A stretch of DNA of 64,000 nt from Thecamonas trahens ATCC 50062 (Eukaryota > Apusozoa > Apusomonadida > Apusomonadidae). The stretch's first letter is position 1. Each line of letters starts with the position of its first letter. The DNA is taken from contig NW_013657645.1 of assembly GCF_000142905.1 (NCBI RefSeq), positions 57,713-121,712 on the forward strand, read 5' to 3'. This document shows, piece by piece, positions 1 to 9,673 of the stretch. A program made the position numbers and the translations under genes. The notes beneath the pieces are model-generated. The model had not been told where the DNA came from, made no database searches, and saw nothing but the letters and a program-made list of their open reading frames with translations.

Positions 1-477
1 GGGGGGGGATGGGCATAATGATGAGGGAGAAACAGACATTGTAGCACAGGACCGCATATGGTTAGACACTCGATATGTAGTGGATGAGTACGTATGGCCA
101 CTGTCTCCTGCTCTCTAGCACAATGGGTGAGAGCTGGGAATGGTCTCTCTGCCAGGGAGCCCCAGGTCTTGATCATGGTGGGGGTGGAGGGGGTGGACAT
201 GATCGATCGACCCATCGAAACAAACAGACAGTATTGTACATATTCCCATACACTTAGATACACACTCTGCAGTGGATGTGAAAGTATGACCACTGTCTGT
301 CTCCTCCTGATCCACACCTGTCAGCCGTCGAGCTGCGCCCCCCTCCCGCCCTTCGCCGCCCCATGGGACTCCCCTCAGCCCCCGTCACCTCGCCTCGACA
401 GCACCACTCCACTCACACACCTGTAACTGTGGGTTTAGACAAGGCATCGTTCTGAAAGTTGGCACGGAGGACGGAGG
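1..477. other. left-edge non-coding stretch
   Basis: I see no supported gene here. It opens with a G run and lies upstream of the TMTC-like gene, so it presumably holds that gene's promoter and leader. The short open frames have no recognisable domain and differ in composition from the real genes nearby. Confidence 0.6.
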
Positions 478-2556
478 ATGAGTCGGCAAGATACACTGCT
501 GGCGTGGGCGTTCACAGGGATGTTAATCGTCCTCGCCATGTCTGTTTATGCAGGCTCGGTCTCGGGCTCGTTTGCCTTTGACGACCACTTTGCCATCACA
601 GGCAACTTGGCTCTGCGACCTTCTTCGCCGTGGCGCGCTATTTGGGATACGGATTTCTGGGGACAAGATGCGAGCTCGGAGACATCGCACAAGTCATGGC
701 GACCGCTGACGGCTGCCTCTTTCCGTGCATCGTACATGCTTGCAGCTGCCTTGCTGCCAAACGCGCCGTCATCTGTGGATGATCCCGCTTGGGACGCCTT
801 TGCAAAGTCAGACGATGTCGCTGCCCACTTTCGCACCGTCAACATTGTGCTTCACGGCATGTGCACTGCGGTGTTGTTCTGGTTGCTTCGGAGTGTAGTT
901 CTGGTGCCCATCGGGGACGTGAGCATGCGATCGGACGTGGCCCTTGCTTCAGCCGCGCTCTTTGGTGTCCATCCGGTCCACGTCGAGGCTGTGGCGGGTA
1001 TTGTCGGTCGCGCAGAGCTCCTGTGTGCGCTAATGTACATGGGAGCAATGGGCGTGTGGATGGCCTGGCTTGTTGAGGCCGAGACGCCGGCAAGGCAAGC
1101 GGTGGCAGGCATGATCTTTGCGCTCGCCGCTGCCGGTGCAGTGCTTGCCAAGGAGACCGGCTTTACGCTCATTGCGGTGCTTATCGGATACGAGGCTCTT
1201 CGTGCGACAGTGCGTGGTGCGCTGCCGCGAGCGGCGTGTCTTCGGATTGCTGCGCTTGTCGCAGGCGGGTGTGTGTACATGGCTGTCCGCCTGGGCATCA
1301 CTGTCACGTTCAACCTCTCCAACTACCGCCATCTCGAAAACCCGATCGCGTACGAGCGCGGCAGTCTGCTTTGGGCCAACATTGTGCTCCTTGCGGGAGA
1401 GTACGGGCGGCTTCTTGTCTGGCCGGCAGTCATGTGCGCCGACTACTCGTTCAACGCCATTCCACTGGCGCGGTCGTGGGCCGATGCGCGGGTGGTGGCA
1501 GCGACAGTCGGGCTCATTGTGTTAGCCTGCGCCGGGCTCGAAGCAGGCCGCCGGGTTGTGTGTCATCGGTCGCGGCCGGCGCTCGCGGCAGCGCTGCTGC
1601 TTGGCTGGCTGGTGGCGACGTATCTGCCGGCGTCGAACGTGCTCTTTTTTGTCGGTACCATGGTCGGTGAGCGGCTGCTGTACCTGCCGTCGGCGACGTG
1701 CTGTGGGCTGGCGGCGTGGGCGGCGTACGCGGCGCTCGGTGGCGCTGGGTGGCGGCGACAGGCCGGCTCGCGGGCGGCGTTCTTTGCGTTGCTAGGCATC
1801 GCCATAGCGCTCGGGGCGGGGCGGACGGCATCGCGCGGGCAGGACTGGATGTCGGAGGAGGCGCTGTTCGGCTCTGCGGCGAACGAGGGCAAGTGCGCGG
1901 GCTCGGCCAAGGTCCAGATGCACGCCGGCATTCTGGCACGACGGTCCGAGGATTGGGACGAGGCGCTGCGGCGGTTCAAGGTTGCGCTCGCCATCGAGCC
2001 CGAGTACTGCGCCAACCACTACTGGCTCGGGGTGACGTACCTGGTCAAGGACGATCTGCGCATGGCCGTATCCGAGCTACAGATCGCCATGACCTGCAAG
2101 TATGTGGTCCACAAAACTGGGCCTGTCCTCATTAGCATCTACACCCGCCTCGTTCATGAGTACCCGGGCAACGCGGTGTACTACGGCGACCTTGCCAAGA
2201 TATTCGTGGCGCTCAACAACCCGGAGCGAGCTCTGCAGGCGCTGGAGACTGCGCTGGCGCTTAACCCGACGCTGGCGCCGTTCCACGAACTGCGGGTGGC
2301 GATCATGGAGCGAGCTGGGGTGGGCAACGCGGACGAGGCGCGGGCGCTTCAGAAGCGGGTGTCGCAGCTGGTAGCGGTGGCAACCGATGTGACCAAGGCG
2401 CGCGAGGTTGTCAGCCGCGCGCCTGCGAGCGAGCGGGCAGCGCTGAAGCAGCAGCTGGCGACGCTGGCGGCGCTGGCCATGAGCAGCGAGCAAGACGTGA
2501 CGGGCGTGCTGGGGCGGGCACGGGTGCTGGAGATTGTGGGCCGGAAGGAGGGATGA
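478..2556 (+). CDS. TMTC: TMTC-family O-mannosyltransferase (multipass membrane protein with C-terminal TPRs)
   Basis: A single-exon 692-residue protein. The first membrane segment is followed by a luminal AFDDH with the acidic pair at about residues 35-36, then a SHKSWRPLT stretch and GVHPVHVEAVAGIVGRAELL, all hallmarks of TMTC proteins (DUF1736 region). About ten hydrophobic segments fill residues 1-450, and tetratricopeptide repeats follow from about residue 460 to 620. TMTC1-4 in animals are ER glycosyltransferases that transfer mannose from dolichol phosphate to cadherin-type folds; that function is carried over from the family. The start is the first ATG ahead of a hydrophobic signal-anchor. 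Its stop lies 21 bases from the stop of the convergent spartin gene. The frame is unbroken and the family call is firm, but the substrate is unknown. Confidence 0.9.
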   Translation: MSRQDTLLAWAFTGMLIVLAMSVYAGSVSGSFAFDDHFAITGNLALRPSSPWRAIWDTDFWGQDASSETSHKSWRPLTAASFRASYMLAAALLPNAPSSVDDPAWDAFAKSDDVAAHFRTVNIVLHGMCTAVLFWLLRSVVLVPIGDVSMRSDVALASAALFGVHPVHVEAVAGIVGRAELLCALMYMGAMGVWMAWLVEAETPARQAVAGMIFALAAAGAVLAKETGFTLIAVLIGYEALRATVRGALPRAACLRIAALVAGGCVYMAVRLGITVTFNLSNYRHLENPIAYERGSLLWANIVLLAGEYGRLLVWPAVMCADYSFNAIPLARSWADARVVAATVGLIVLACAGLEAGRRVVCHRSRPALAAALLLGWLVATYLPASNVLFFVGTMVGERLLYLPSATCCGLAAWAAYAALGGAGWRRQAGSRAAFFALLGIAIALGAGRTASRGQDWMSEEALFGSAANEGKCAGSAKVQMHAGILARRSEDWDEALRRFKVALAIEPEYCANHYWLGVTYLVKDDLRMAVSELQIAMTCKYVVHKTGPVLISIYTRLVHEYPGNAVYYGDLAKIFVALNNPERALQALETALALNPTLAPFHELRVAIMERAGVGNADEARALQKRVSQLVAVATDVTKAREVVSRAPASERAALKQQLATLAALAMSSEQDVTGVLGRARVLEIVGRKEG

Positions 2557-2577
2557 GCGGGTGAGAGCAGCGTGTGT

Positions 2578-4624
2578 TTACTCGCCCGACGGAGGGATGG
2601 GCAGCAGCGGATTGCCGTTCGCGTCGACGTCCTGCTTCTCGCCGGTGAGGACGCCCTTTGCGGTGCCCTTTGCGGCGACCTTTGCCATGGACTTGACGCC
2701 GATCTGGCGGACGTTTGCGCCGGCCTGGATGACGTTACCGACGGCCTGCAGCGACTCGCCGGTAACGTCGCCGACCTCGTCGCCGTAGCGATGGGCAACA
2801 ACGTCGACGGTGGTGGCCGAGACGTCGGTGAGGAGGATGCGGCCGGCCGAGGCAAGCGAGGTGTGGAGGGTGTCAACAGCAACGACGGTGTTGACGACGA
2901 CCTGTTTTGCGGCGCGGAGAGCGGGCTTGGACTCGTTGCCAGAGCCGAACTTCTTGCCGATACCGGTCTCGTTGACGGCCTCGGCGACCGAGTTGCCGAT
3001 GGAAAGCGCCATGGCGCGGACGCCCTTGACGAGGGCCGACGAGACGCCGACGGCAGCCTTGGACACGTGGTTGACGTTGTGGACCTTGGAGCGGACGCCG
3101 TCCGAGACCTCGACCGGCTTGGTCTTGGGCTTGATCCGCGACTTGAGCCGCGAGCCGCCGGAGCGGAAGACGCCGCCAAAGAGGGTAGCGCCGGCAATGA
3201 GGCCCGAGCCGACGAGGCGCGAGCCACCCTCGATGCCACCAGCGACCATGCTGAGTGTCGACGAGACGACGCCGCCGGGCGCCTCCTCGCCACGGCCGTC
3301 GTTGACCGGGAGCTGCGCCGCGAGCGCGGCCTCGTCCACAGGCACGATGGCGGTCGACGCCGCCTTGGTCACCGCGTCGTCGCCGGCAACGTCGTCGGCG
3401 GCCGGAAGCGGCGCTGGGGGCGCCACCTCGGCGGTCTGCTCGTCGTCGTCGTCGTCGCCGCCGCCGCTAGCGGCAGCCTTGGGCTGTGTCACAACCTCGG
3501 CACGGAAGTCGGTGTTCTCCGCGAGGAAGAGCTCAAACTCGGTGACCGAGGCAACGGGCGCGTCGTTGGGCAGGACGACACCGAGGTACTGGTCCTCGGG
3601 AAGCGGAAGGACGTACGACGCGGGTGCGATGCGGAGAGTAGGCACAAACGCGCCGAGGGTGATCGGGTACGTGTAGTCGTTGACCGAGAGGAACACAAAC
3701 ATGTCGTCGTCCGCCTTTGCCTCATCGGCGTCGGCGGCGTCGGCATTGGCGTTGGCGCTCGAGTCAACAGCGAGAACCTGTGGAGAGTGAGTGAGTGAGT
3801 GTGTAAGCATGGGTTGGGGACAGGCTAAGTTGTCTGTCCATCATCAAGCAGCCGTCTGCCTTGTCCACCACCACCAAGCAGCCGTCTGCCTTGTCCACCA
3901 CCATCAAGCAGCCGTCTGCCTTGTCTACCATCATCAAGCAGCCGTCTGCCTTGTCCACCACCATCAAGCAGCCGTCCGCCTTGTCCACCATCATCAAGCA
4001 GCCGTCTGCCTTGTCCACCGCCATCAAGCAGCCGTCTGCCTTGTCCACCATCATCAAGCAGCCGTCCGCCTTGTCCACCGCCATCAAGCAGCCGTCTGCC
4101 TTGTCCACCGCCATCAAGCAGTCGTCTGCCTTGTCTACCATCATCAAGCAGCCGTCTGCCTTGTCTACCATCATCAAGCAGCCGTCCGCCTTGTCCACCA
4201 TCATCAAGCAGCCGTCCGCCTTGTCCACCATCATCAAGCAGCCGTCTGCCTTGTCCACCGCCATCAAGCAGTCGTCTGCCTTGTCTACCATCATCAAGCA
4301 GCCGTCTGCCTTGTCCACCGCCATCAAGCAGTCGTCTGCCTTGTCTACCATCATCAAGCAGCCGTCTGCCTTGTCCACCATCATCAAGCAGCCGTCCGCC
4401 TTGTCCACCATCATCAAGCAGCCGTCCGCCTTGTCCACCACCATCAAGCAGCCGTCCGTCTTCTCGTCGACCCCCATCCCCCCCCCCCTTTCCCCCCTCC
4501 TACGACATACCTTCAGCTCGCCCGTGGCGACCAGCTCCTTGGAGGCGCCCGAAATGTGGAAGACATGCGTCTCACCCGCCACCGACAGCAGCAGGTCGGC
4601 AGTCTCTTCAGCACATGCAGCCAT
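2578..4624 (-). CDS. SPART: spartin/senescence-domain protein, two exons
   Basis: Exon 1 is 4624-4511 (38 codons, MAACAEETADLLLSVAG onward) and exon 2 is 3777-2578. The join is phase 0 across a GTATGT...CACAG intron of 733 bases. The spliced protein is 437 residues. The N-terminal half carries an FVFLSVNDYTYPITL-type segment seen in spartin and plant ERD7 proteins. An acidic, low-complexity linker follows, then a C-terminal senescence domain rich in small residues and glycine (VAGGIEGGSRLVGSGL). Spartin-type proteins bind lipid droplets and endosomal membranes and can transfer lipids; this role is taken from the family. The intron is almost wholly a 30-bp minisatellite with no stop in several frames, so naive gene finding would extend the coding region wrongly. 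It converges with the TMTC gene and is divergent from the PDI gene. Confidence 0.85.
3841..4470. repeat. 30-bp intronic minisatellite, 21 copies
   Basis: A unit of 30 bases (TCATCAAGCAGCCGTCTGCC followed by TTGTCCACCA) repeats with exact period 30. Copies differ by scattered single substitutions (T/C in GTCYGCC, A/G in CCRCC), and the last copy is degenerate. It lies entirely inside the spartin intron. Confidence 0.95.
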
Positions 4625-4773
4625 GGAGAACAATGTGTGGGTGGAGTGTGGAGAGAGAGTGTGTGTGGGGGGGGGGGGGGGGGGGGGGAAGAGGGGGGTG
4701 GCCTCTCCGCTCTGACTTTGGAAGGGAGACTGCTGGCACATGGCAACGTTCCGCAACGTTGCAGTTAATCGAG

Positions 4774-5052
4774 TTGAACGATAAATCCATCGTTCAACTC
4801 CATTAACTCCCGCCTCCAACGATAAATCCATCGTTCAACTCGATTAACTCCCGCCTCCAACAATAAATCCATCGTTCAACTCGATTAACTCCCGCCTCCA
4901 ACAATAAATCCATCGTTCAACTCGATTAACTCCCGCTCCAACAATAAATCCATCGTTCAACTCGATTAACTCCCGCCTCCAACAATAAATCCATCGTTCA
5001 ACTCGATTAACTCCCGCCTCCAACGATAAATCCATCGTTCAACTCGATTAAC
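4774..5052. repeat. hairpin-bearing 41-bp tandem repeat between divergent genes, 7 copies
   Basis: Seven copies with period about 41 contain AATAAATCCATCGTTCAACT and ATTAACTCCCGCCTCCAA. The copy nearest the spartin gene forms a perfect 12-bp hairpin: GAGTTGAACGAT, loop AAATCC, ATCGTTCAACTC. Later copies have lost the left arm. It occupies most of the space between the spartin start (4624, minus) and the PDI start (5092, plus). Confidence 0.9.
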
Positions 5053-5091
5053 ACCGACAACGACAGCCACCCCTCTCCCACACCCACACCC

Positions 5092-6687
5092 ATGCCCCCC
5101 TCCCTCACCCTCCTCACCCTCGCCCTCGCCCTGCTCGCAGCAGCTGTGGGGACGGCAGCAAAGGAGAGCAACGTGGTAACCATCACGTCGGAAGAGCAGC
5201 TCGAGTCGCTGACCAGCTCGACAGCCGACGGCGTCATCGTGCTCGAGTTCTACGCGCCGTGGTGCGGACACTGCAAGCAGCTGGCGCCGATCTACGAGGA
5301 AATGGCCGATGAGTTTGCCGATGCGAGTGAGCTAGAGCCATCGGCGAGCATTGTGCTGACAAAAATTGATGCTACTCAACTGCCGGGACTTGCCTCGGAG
5401 TACAACGTCAAGGGCTACCCGACCATCATCATCCTCCGTGTCCGGGAGGAGTCCTCGGCCCCGACTCGATCGGTGTACAAGGGCGATCGCGGCGCCGTCG
5501 AGCTCATGACTGCCTTTGTCGCCGCCTCCATGGACCGCCACATCTCCCTCCTCGACTCGCCTGCAGACATCGCAGCCTGGCGCCGCGATCACACAGACTC
5601 GGGCGGCGCCATCTACGTCGCCGCGCCCTCGAGCTCGGCCGCCATCGACACCTTCTACGCCCTCGCCGACGGCCTTGCCCGCCGGCTTGACTCGGCCTTT
5701 GTCGTCGACCCCTCGGTGGCGCAAGACGTCGTCACTGTCATGCCGCCGCACCCGTCGGGCTTCCCGCTGCCGCCCGGCGACGGTGATGCCTTTGTCGTCG
5801 ACTCGCGCCTCTCGCCCGACGTCATGATCCCACAGATCCTTGCTGCCGCCCTCCCGCCGGTCGTCGTCCTCGCCGGCGAGAACTACGACCTGCTCTACGA
5901 CCCCATGCTCGCCAACCACGACACCGTCGTCCTCCTTGTCATCTCACCAGAAGCTACCGCGACACCCGAGGCTGCCACAGACCTCCTCGTCGCCTTCTCG
6001 GCCTTCGCCGACCAGTTCCGCGCCCGCCACCCGTGGCAGTTTGCCCTCGTCCCACACAACGACGAGACAAGCTCCGTCCGCTCCAGATACGCCCTCGACT
6101 TTCCGTCCGACACGGCCGGCCCGCTCGACGCCTTCCTCATCGTCGAGACGCCATTCACCGAGCCCAAGGGCAAGTATCTCATGCCCGAGCGCATTCACTC
6201 GGCCGATCTCTCGGACGCCTCCTCGTTCCTCCGGGACATCGTCAACGGCGCCGCCGTCCCTTTCATCAAGTCTGAGCCAGCCCCGCGCAGGGCCACCAAG
6301 CGCGGACTCACCACCGTCGTTGGCTCCACCTTTGAAAAGCTCGTCCTGAAGTCGACCCGCGACGTCCTCGTCGTCTTTACCATCCCGGGCTGCAAGTACT
6401 GCGCCCAGTTTGATGACATCCTGAAGTCGTTTGCCTACGACGCCCGCCGCGTCAAGTCGCTCATCGTCGCCAAGTTCAACGCCGGTGCCAACGACTTTCC
6501 CACCCACCTCTTCCGTATCTCGGGCTACCCGTCCATTTTCTTTGTCCCTGCCGGCTCCTCGGTCCCTCACAAGTTTGACGGCCCGCGCAACCGGCCCATG
6601 CTCATCGACTTTGTGGCCACCCACGCCCGCAACCCGTCGACGGCCAAGAAGATAGCCAAGCTGGCCGAAGGCCACGACGAGCTGTAG
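5092..6687 (+). CDS. PDI: protein disulfide isomerase, ER lumen (HDEL ending)
   Basis: A single-exon 531-residue protein. Residues 1-23 form a signal peptide. The first thioredoxin domain has FYAPWCGHCKQLAP with CGHC at 58-61 and the cis-proline segment YNVKGYPT. A diverged middle region lacks visible cysteine pairs. A second redox thioredoxin domain carries GCKYC, with the CxxC at about 434-437, and SGYPSIFF. The last four residues are HDEL, the ER-retrieval signal of many fungi, plants and protists. The enzyme oxidises and isomerises disulfides of secretory proteins. The CKYC second site is unusual against CGHC and should have a different redox potential (inference). It converges on the TM9SF gene with 50 bases between stops. 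Confidence 0.95.
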   Translation: MPPSLTLLTLALALLAAAVGTAAKESNVVTITSEEQLESLTSSTADGVIVLEFYAPWCGHCKQLAPIYEEMADEFADASELEPSASIVLTKIDATQLPGLASEYNVKGYPTIIILRVREESSAPTRSVYKGDRGAVELMTAFVAASMDRHISLLDSPADIAAWRRDHTDSGGAIYVAAPSSSAAIDTFYALADGLARRLDSAFVVDPSVAQDVVTVMPPHPSGFPLPPGDGDAFVVDSRLSPDVMIPQILAAALPPVVVLAGENYDLLYDPMLANHDTVVLLVISPEATATPEAATDLLVAFSAFADQFRARHPWQFALVPHNDETSSVRSRYALDFPSDTAGPLDAFLIVETPFTEPKGKYLMPERIHSADLSDASSFLRDIVNGAAVPFIKSEPAPRRATKRGLTTVVGSTFEKLVLKSTRDVLVVFTIPGCKYCAQFDDILKSFAYDARRVKSLIVAKFNAGANDFPTHLFRISGYPSIFFVPAGSSVPHKFDGPRNRPMLIDFVATHARNPSTAKKIAKLAEGHDEL

Positions 6688-6737
6688 CAGCACACGCGTG
6701 TCGAGTGTACGTGGAGCGTTTACTCGCCTCCTGCTCC

Positions 6738-8405
6738 TCAATCGACCTTGACCGAGCTGTAGATGGTGTACACAAACTTGCGCGAGGCCATAAAGCCAAC
6801 CGTGCCGGTCATGGTGGCGAGCGCAAAGCAGGCGAGAGCCGACCAGCCAAAGAAGACCGAGGTCTGCAGCACGCCCTCCATCCGCGTCCGCGCCACAAAG
6901 TAGTACACCGAGTAGAGGAAGACGTAGACGGCGGTCGAGGCCGACGAGAGGACCGAGAGCCACTGCCACCGCCAGTCCTCCGACGCAAGCGTGAGGTACG
7001 TGACGACCACCGCGCACGAGCCCTGCACAATGACAAGGATGACAAAGACAAGGAGGAGGAGGCCGTAGACATGAAAGTACATGTGGTGCGAGAACGAGGC
7101 AAGCACAAAGTAGATCTCCAGAAAACAGCTGGCAAACGGCAGCACGCCGCCGAGGTGGATGAGGACCAGCGGCTGGAGGTACCACGGCTTGTCCGGAATG
7201 TGCCGCGGCACCTTCTTCGGCTTGAACGGCGCGTCAGACTCGCCGGCGAGCGACCGGCCAAAGAGCGTCCCCACAAGCGTGAGCGGGAACGCCACAAACG
7301 CCCAGATGAGGACCACCGCAAGCACAGAGGTGAACGGCAGCGCAGAGAGTGAGTTGTACGAGATGGCAATGGCGTTGAGCACAAACGTGAGCGCAAAGAC
7401 CACGCCCGGGAAGAGCCCGGCCGTAAGCATCATCGTTGACTTCCACGCCTCGCCACCGCCGGCCTTGTAGTACGAGCCTGAGACGTAGCCGGCCACCACG
7501 TTGGTGAAGGCGTAGATGAAAATACCCATCGTCAACAGCGCCCCGCGCGACTGGTACAGAGCCTTGGTCATCGACACGCCCAGAATAAACGCCGTGAGCA
7601 CAAGGAGCTGCACGCCCGTCCCCAGCACCGCAGAGAACATCGCCAGACTCGGCGGCGACCGGAACACGTCACCGTAAATCATCTTCCATCCCGAGTCGTC
7701 GCCGATGGGAATGTCGTCCTCCTCGTCGCGGTTGTACCGCGCAAAGTCGCGCTTCAGCGTCCGCATCAGAATCATGAACACAAGGCCAACCAGGAAGATG
7801 ACCATCATAAACGAGTTGAACAGCGAAAAGTAGTGGATCTGGTGCTCAAAGAACGACTTGTCCAGGTACCGTGAGAACCGGTCCTCAAACGCAATGTCCG
7901 TCTCCTCCCAGTCGAGCGAGTAGGTAAACACAAGCTCAGCGCCAGCCTCGATCAGCTGGGGATTCTCCGCCGTCAGCGAGACCTCGATGATCTGATCGCC
8001 GTTGTAGGCAATGACAAACTTCTTGTGGGTAAACACGTACAGCGCTTCCTCAGTCGCATCCTCCGACACCACCACCTCACCCACCATGCCCCAAACCGGA
8101 AGATCATCCAAGAACATTTGGTACCAATACTGATTGAGCACCGCATACTCAAACTTGGCCGCACCATCTTCATCCAGCGTCACCGAGCAAATCTCCCTCG
8201 GCGCCACTGCATGCTTAAATTTCATACCAATGCCCGAGTTGACCAGTTCGTATCCCAGCAGTGCTTCACCGAGCGTTTCATGACGATGATCCACAATATC
8301 CGTACCCCTGCAGTACGGGAGGACGTAGAACGAGTACGTCTCTTGCGGGTTGTGGTACGGGCCGACGTTGTTGGTCCAGAGAATGACATCCTCTCCGTCC
8401 TCATA
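6738..8405 (-). CDS. TM9SF: TM9SF nonaspanin (TM9SF1-like), 5' exon not found
   Basis: The exon covering nearly all the protein begins after a CCTCAG acceptor at 8406 with YEDGEDVILWTNNVGPYHNP, the conserved start of the nonaspanin lumenal domain. It continues through DDLPVWGMVGE, nine membrane segments and a C-terminal KVD, the KxD/E COPI and Golgi-retention signal of this family. The visible part is 555 residues against about 600 in relatives, so only the signal peptide and a few residues are missing. They must lie upstream across the CA-rich stretch, but I could not place them. TM9SF proteins act in Golgi/endosome sorting of membrane proteins. An open frame continues from 8405 to 8684 through CA repeats, but that part encodes dipeptide junk and is probably intron. 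Confidence 0.9.
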   Translation of the reverse strand, partial: YEDGEDVILWTNNVGPYHNPQETYSFYVLPYCRGTDIVDHRHETLGEALLGYELVNSGIGMKFKHAVAPREICSVTLDEDGAAKFEYAVLNQYWYQMFLDDLPVWGMVGEVVVSEDATEEALYVFTHKKFVIAYNGDQIIEVSLTAENPQLIEAGAELVFTYSLDWEETDIAFEDRFSRYLDKSFFEHQIHYFSLFNSFMMVIFLVGLVFMILMRTLKRDFARYNRDEEDDIPIGDDSGWKMIYGDVFRSPPSLAMFSAVLGTGVQLLVLTAFILGVSMTKALYQSRGALLTMGIFIYAFTNVVAGYVSGSYYKAGGGEAWKSTMMLTAGLFPGVVFALTFVLNAIAISYNSLSALPFTSVLAVVLIWAFVAFPLTLVGTLFGRSLAGESDAPFKPKKVPRHIPDKPWYLQPLVLIHLGGVLPFASCFLEIYFVLASFSHHMYFHVYGLLLLVFVILVIVQGSCAVVVTYLTLASEDWRWQWLSVLSSASTAVYVFLYSVYYFVARTRMEGVLQTSVFFGWSALACFALATMTGTVGFMASRKFVYTIYSSVKVD

Positions 8406-8439
8406 CTGAGGATATTCCGCACACCCCGTCACAGCGGCA

Positions 8440-8444
8440 TAAGT

Positions 8445-8527
<83 letters not shown>

Positions 8528-8652
8528 CATATATATGTGTGTGTATGTGTATGCTATAACCACGCCACCTCCCGTCGACCTCAGAACTCTTCTTCTCCGT
8601 CTGCCCTTGGACGCACGTCGACGTGGCGCGCTGGAAAGTGGCGACGTCCAAG

Positions 8653-8736
<84 letters not shown>

Positions 8737-8850
8737 CCCACCAGCCCCCCTCCCCCCCCCTCCCCCCACTCCCCCCTCCCTTACACATAAACACACACTA
8801 ACCCCCTCCCCCCACACCACCCCCCACACCACCCCCCACACCACCCCCTA
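8440..8850. repeat. CA/TA microsatellites and a C-rich tract
   Basis: A (CA)n run at about 8443-8513 is followed by a short TA stretch to about 8536. A second (CA)n run covers about 8656-8735. C-rich sequence with repeated CACCACCCCC follows to about 8850. It lies upstream of the visible TM9SF exon, probably in its first intron or leader. Confidence 0.9.
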
Positions 8851-9673
8851 CCATAGGCACAAGACAGTTAGGCTTTCTTGGAACAAGACACACTCTTGCT
8901 ACAACAAGGAAAACATACCACTTTGGGGGGCTCGCTAGCACGTGGAATGGTACACACCAATGCAAGGCACACCACCGCAAAGACCACAACTCGGGTGTGT
9001 CAACGACGAGAAGTGGCTTGTGCTCATCGGTTATTAGCTCACCGAACACCGGAAACAGGTCAACGCTCACCAGATCTCCGCTCACCGCTCACTGCTAACC
9101 GATCGAGCGTTTGTAGCTCAACGTGCATTGCTCACCGCTCGCCAGTTCGTCGCTCACCGCTCACCAGCTCGCCGCTCACCAGTTCGCCGCTCACTGCTCA
9201 CCAGCTCACCGCTCACTGCTCACCGCTCACCAGTTCGCCGCTCACCGCTCACTGCTCACCGCTCGCCAGTTCGTCGCTCACCGCTCACCAGCTCGCCGCT
9301 CACCAGTTCGCCGCTCACTGCTTACCAGCTCACCGCTCACCAGCTCGCCACTCACCAGCTCGCCGCTCGCCGATCACCCACCCGGCCATCTGCCCCGCAG
9401 ATCCGAACCGACAGCGGCCGTCCGTTTGCACACCTTTGCCATCGCTTGCTGATTGCTGCCCGTAATGGTGTGATGTGAATGCAAGCATGCTTGAGTCGTG
9501 GCAACAGGCTGCAGGCCACGGCTGCTGCTCCCTCCATTTCTACCTTTTACGCCATCACCGATAGCATCTCAAGAACCCAAGCCATGGCGGGCGAGCACGA
9601 CATCGCCGACAACAGCCGCCACGACCAACACTCACGCACATCAGTGGCATGGGTCGCCTGCTGCTCCACACAA
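8851..9673. repeat. non-coding stretch with CTCACCAGTTCGC-type minisatellite
   Basis: From about 9065 to 9385 the sequence is built from short overlapping units (GCTCACCGCTCACCAGTTCG, GCTCACTGCTCACC, CAGCTCGC) in irregular order with a larger duplicated block. Open frames across it give SPLTAHQ-type repeats with no domain. The rest of the stretch holds no supported gene. The missing 5' exon of the TM9SF gene could lie here. Confidence 0.7.

Noticed and set aside
3764-4831. Long open frames on both strands with MVDKADGCLM or IIKQPSALST repeats
   Set aside because: They are produced by the 30-bp minisatellite (period divisible by three, no stops). Spartin splice sites place it in an intron.
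9065-9470. SPLTAHQ-type repeat protein
   Set aside because: Short-unit minisatellite with no start context, no domain and no codon bias.
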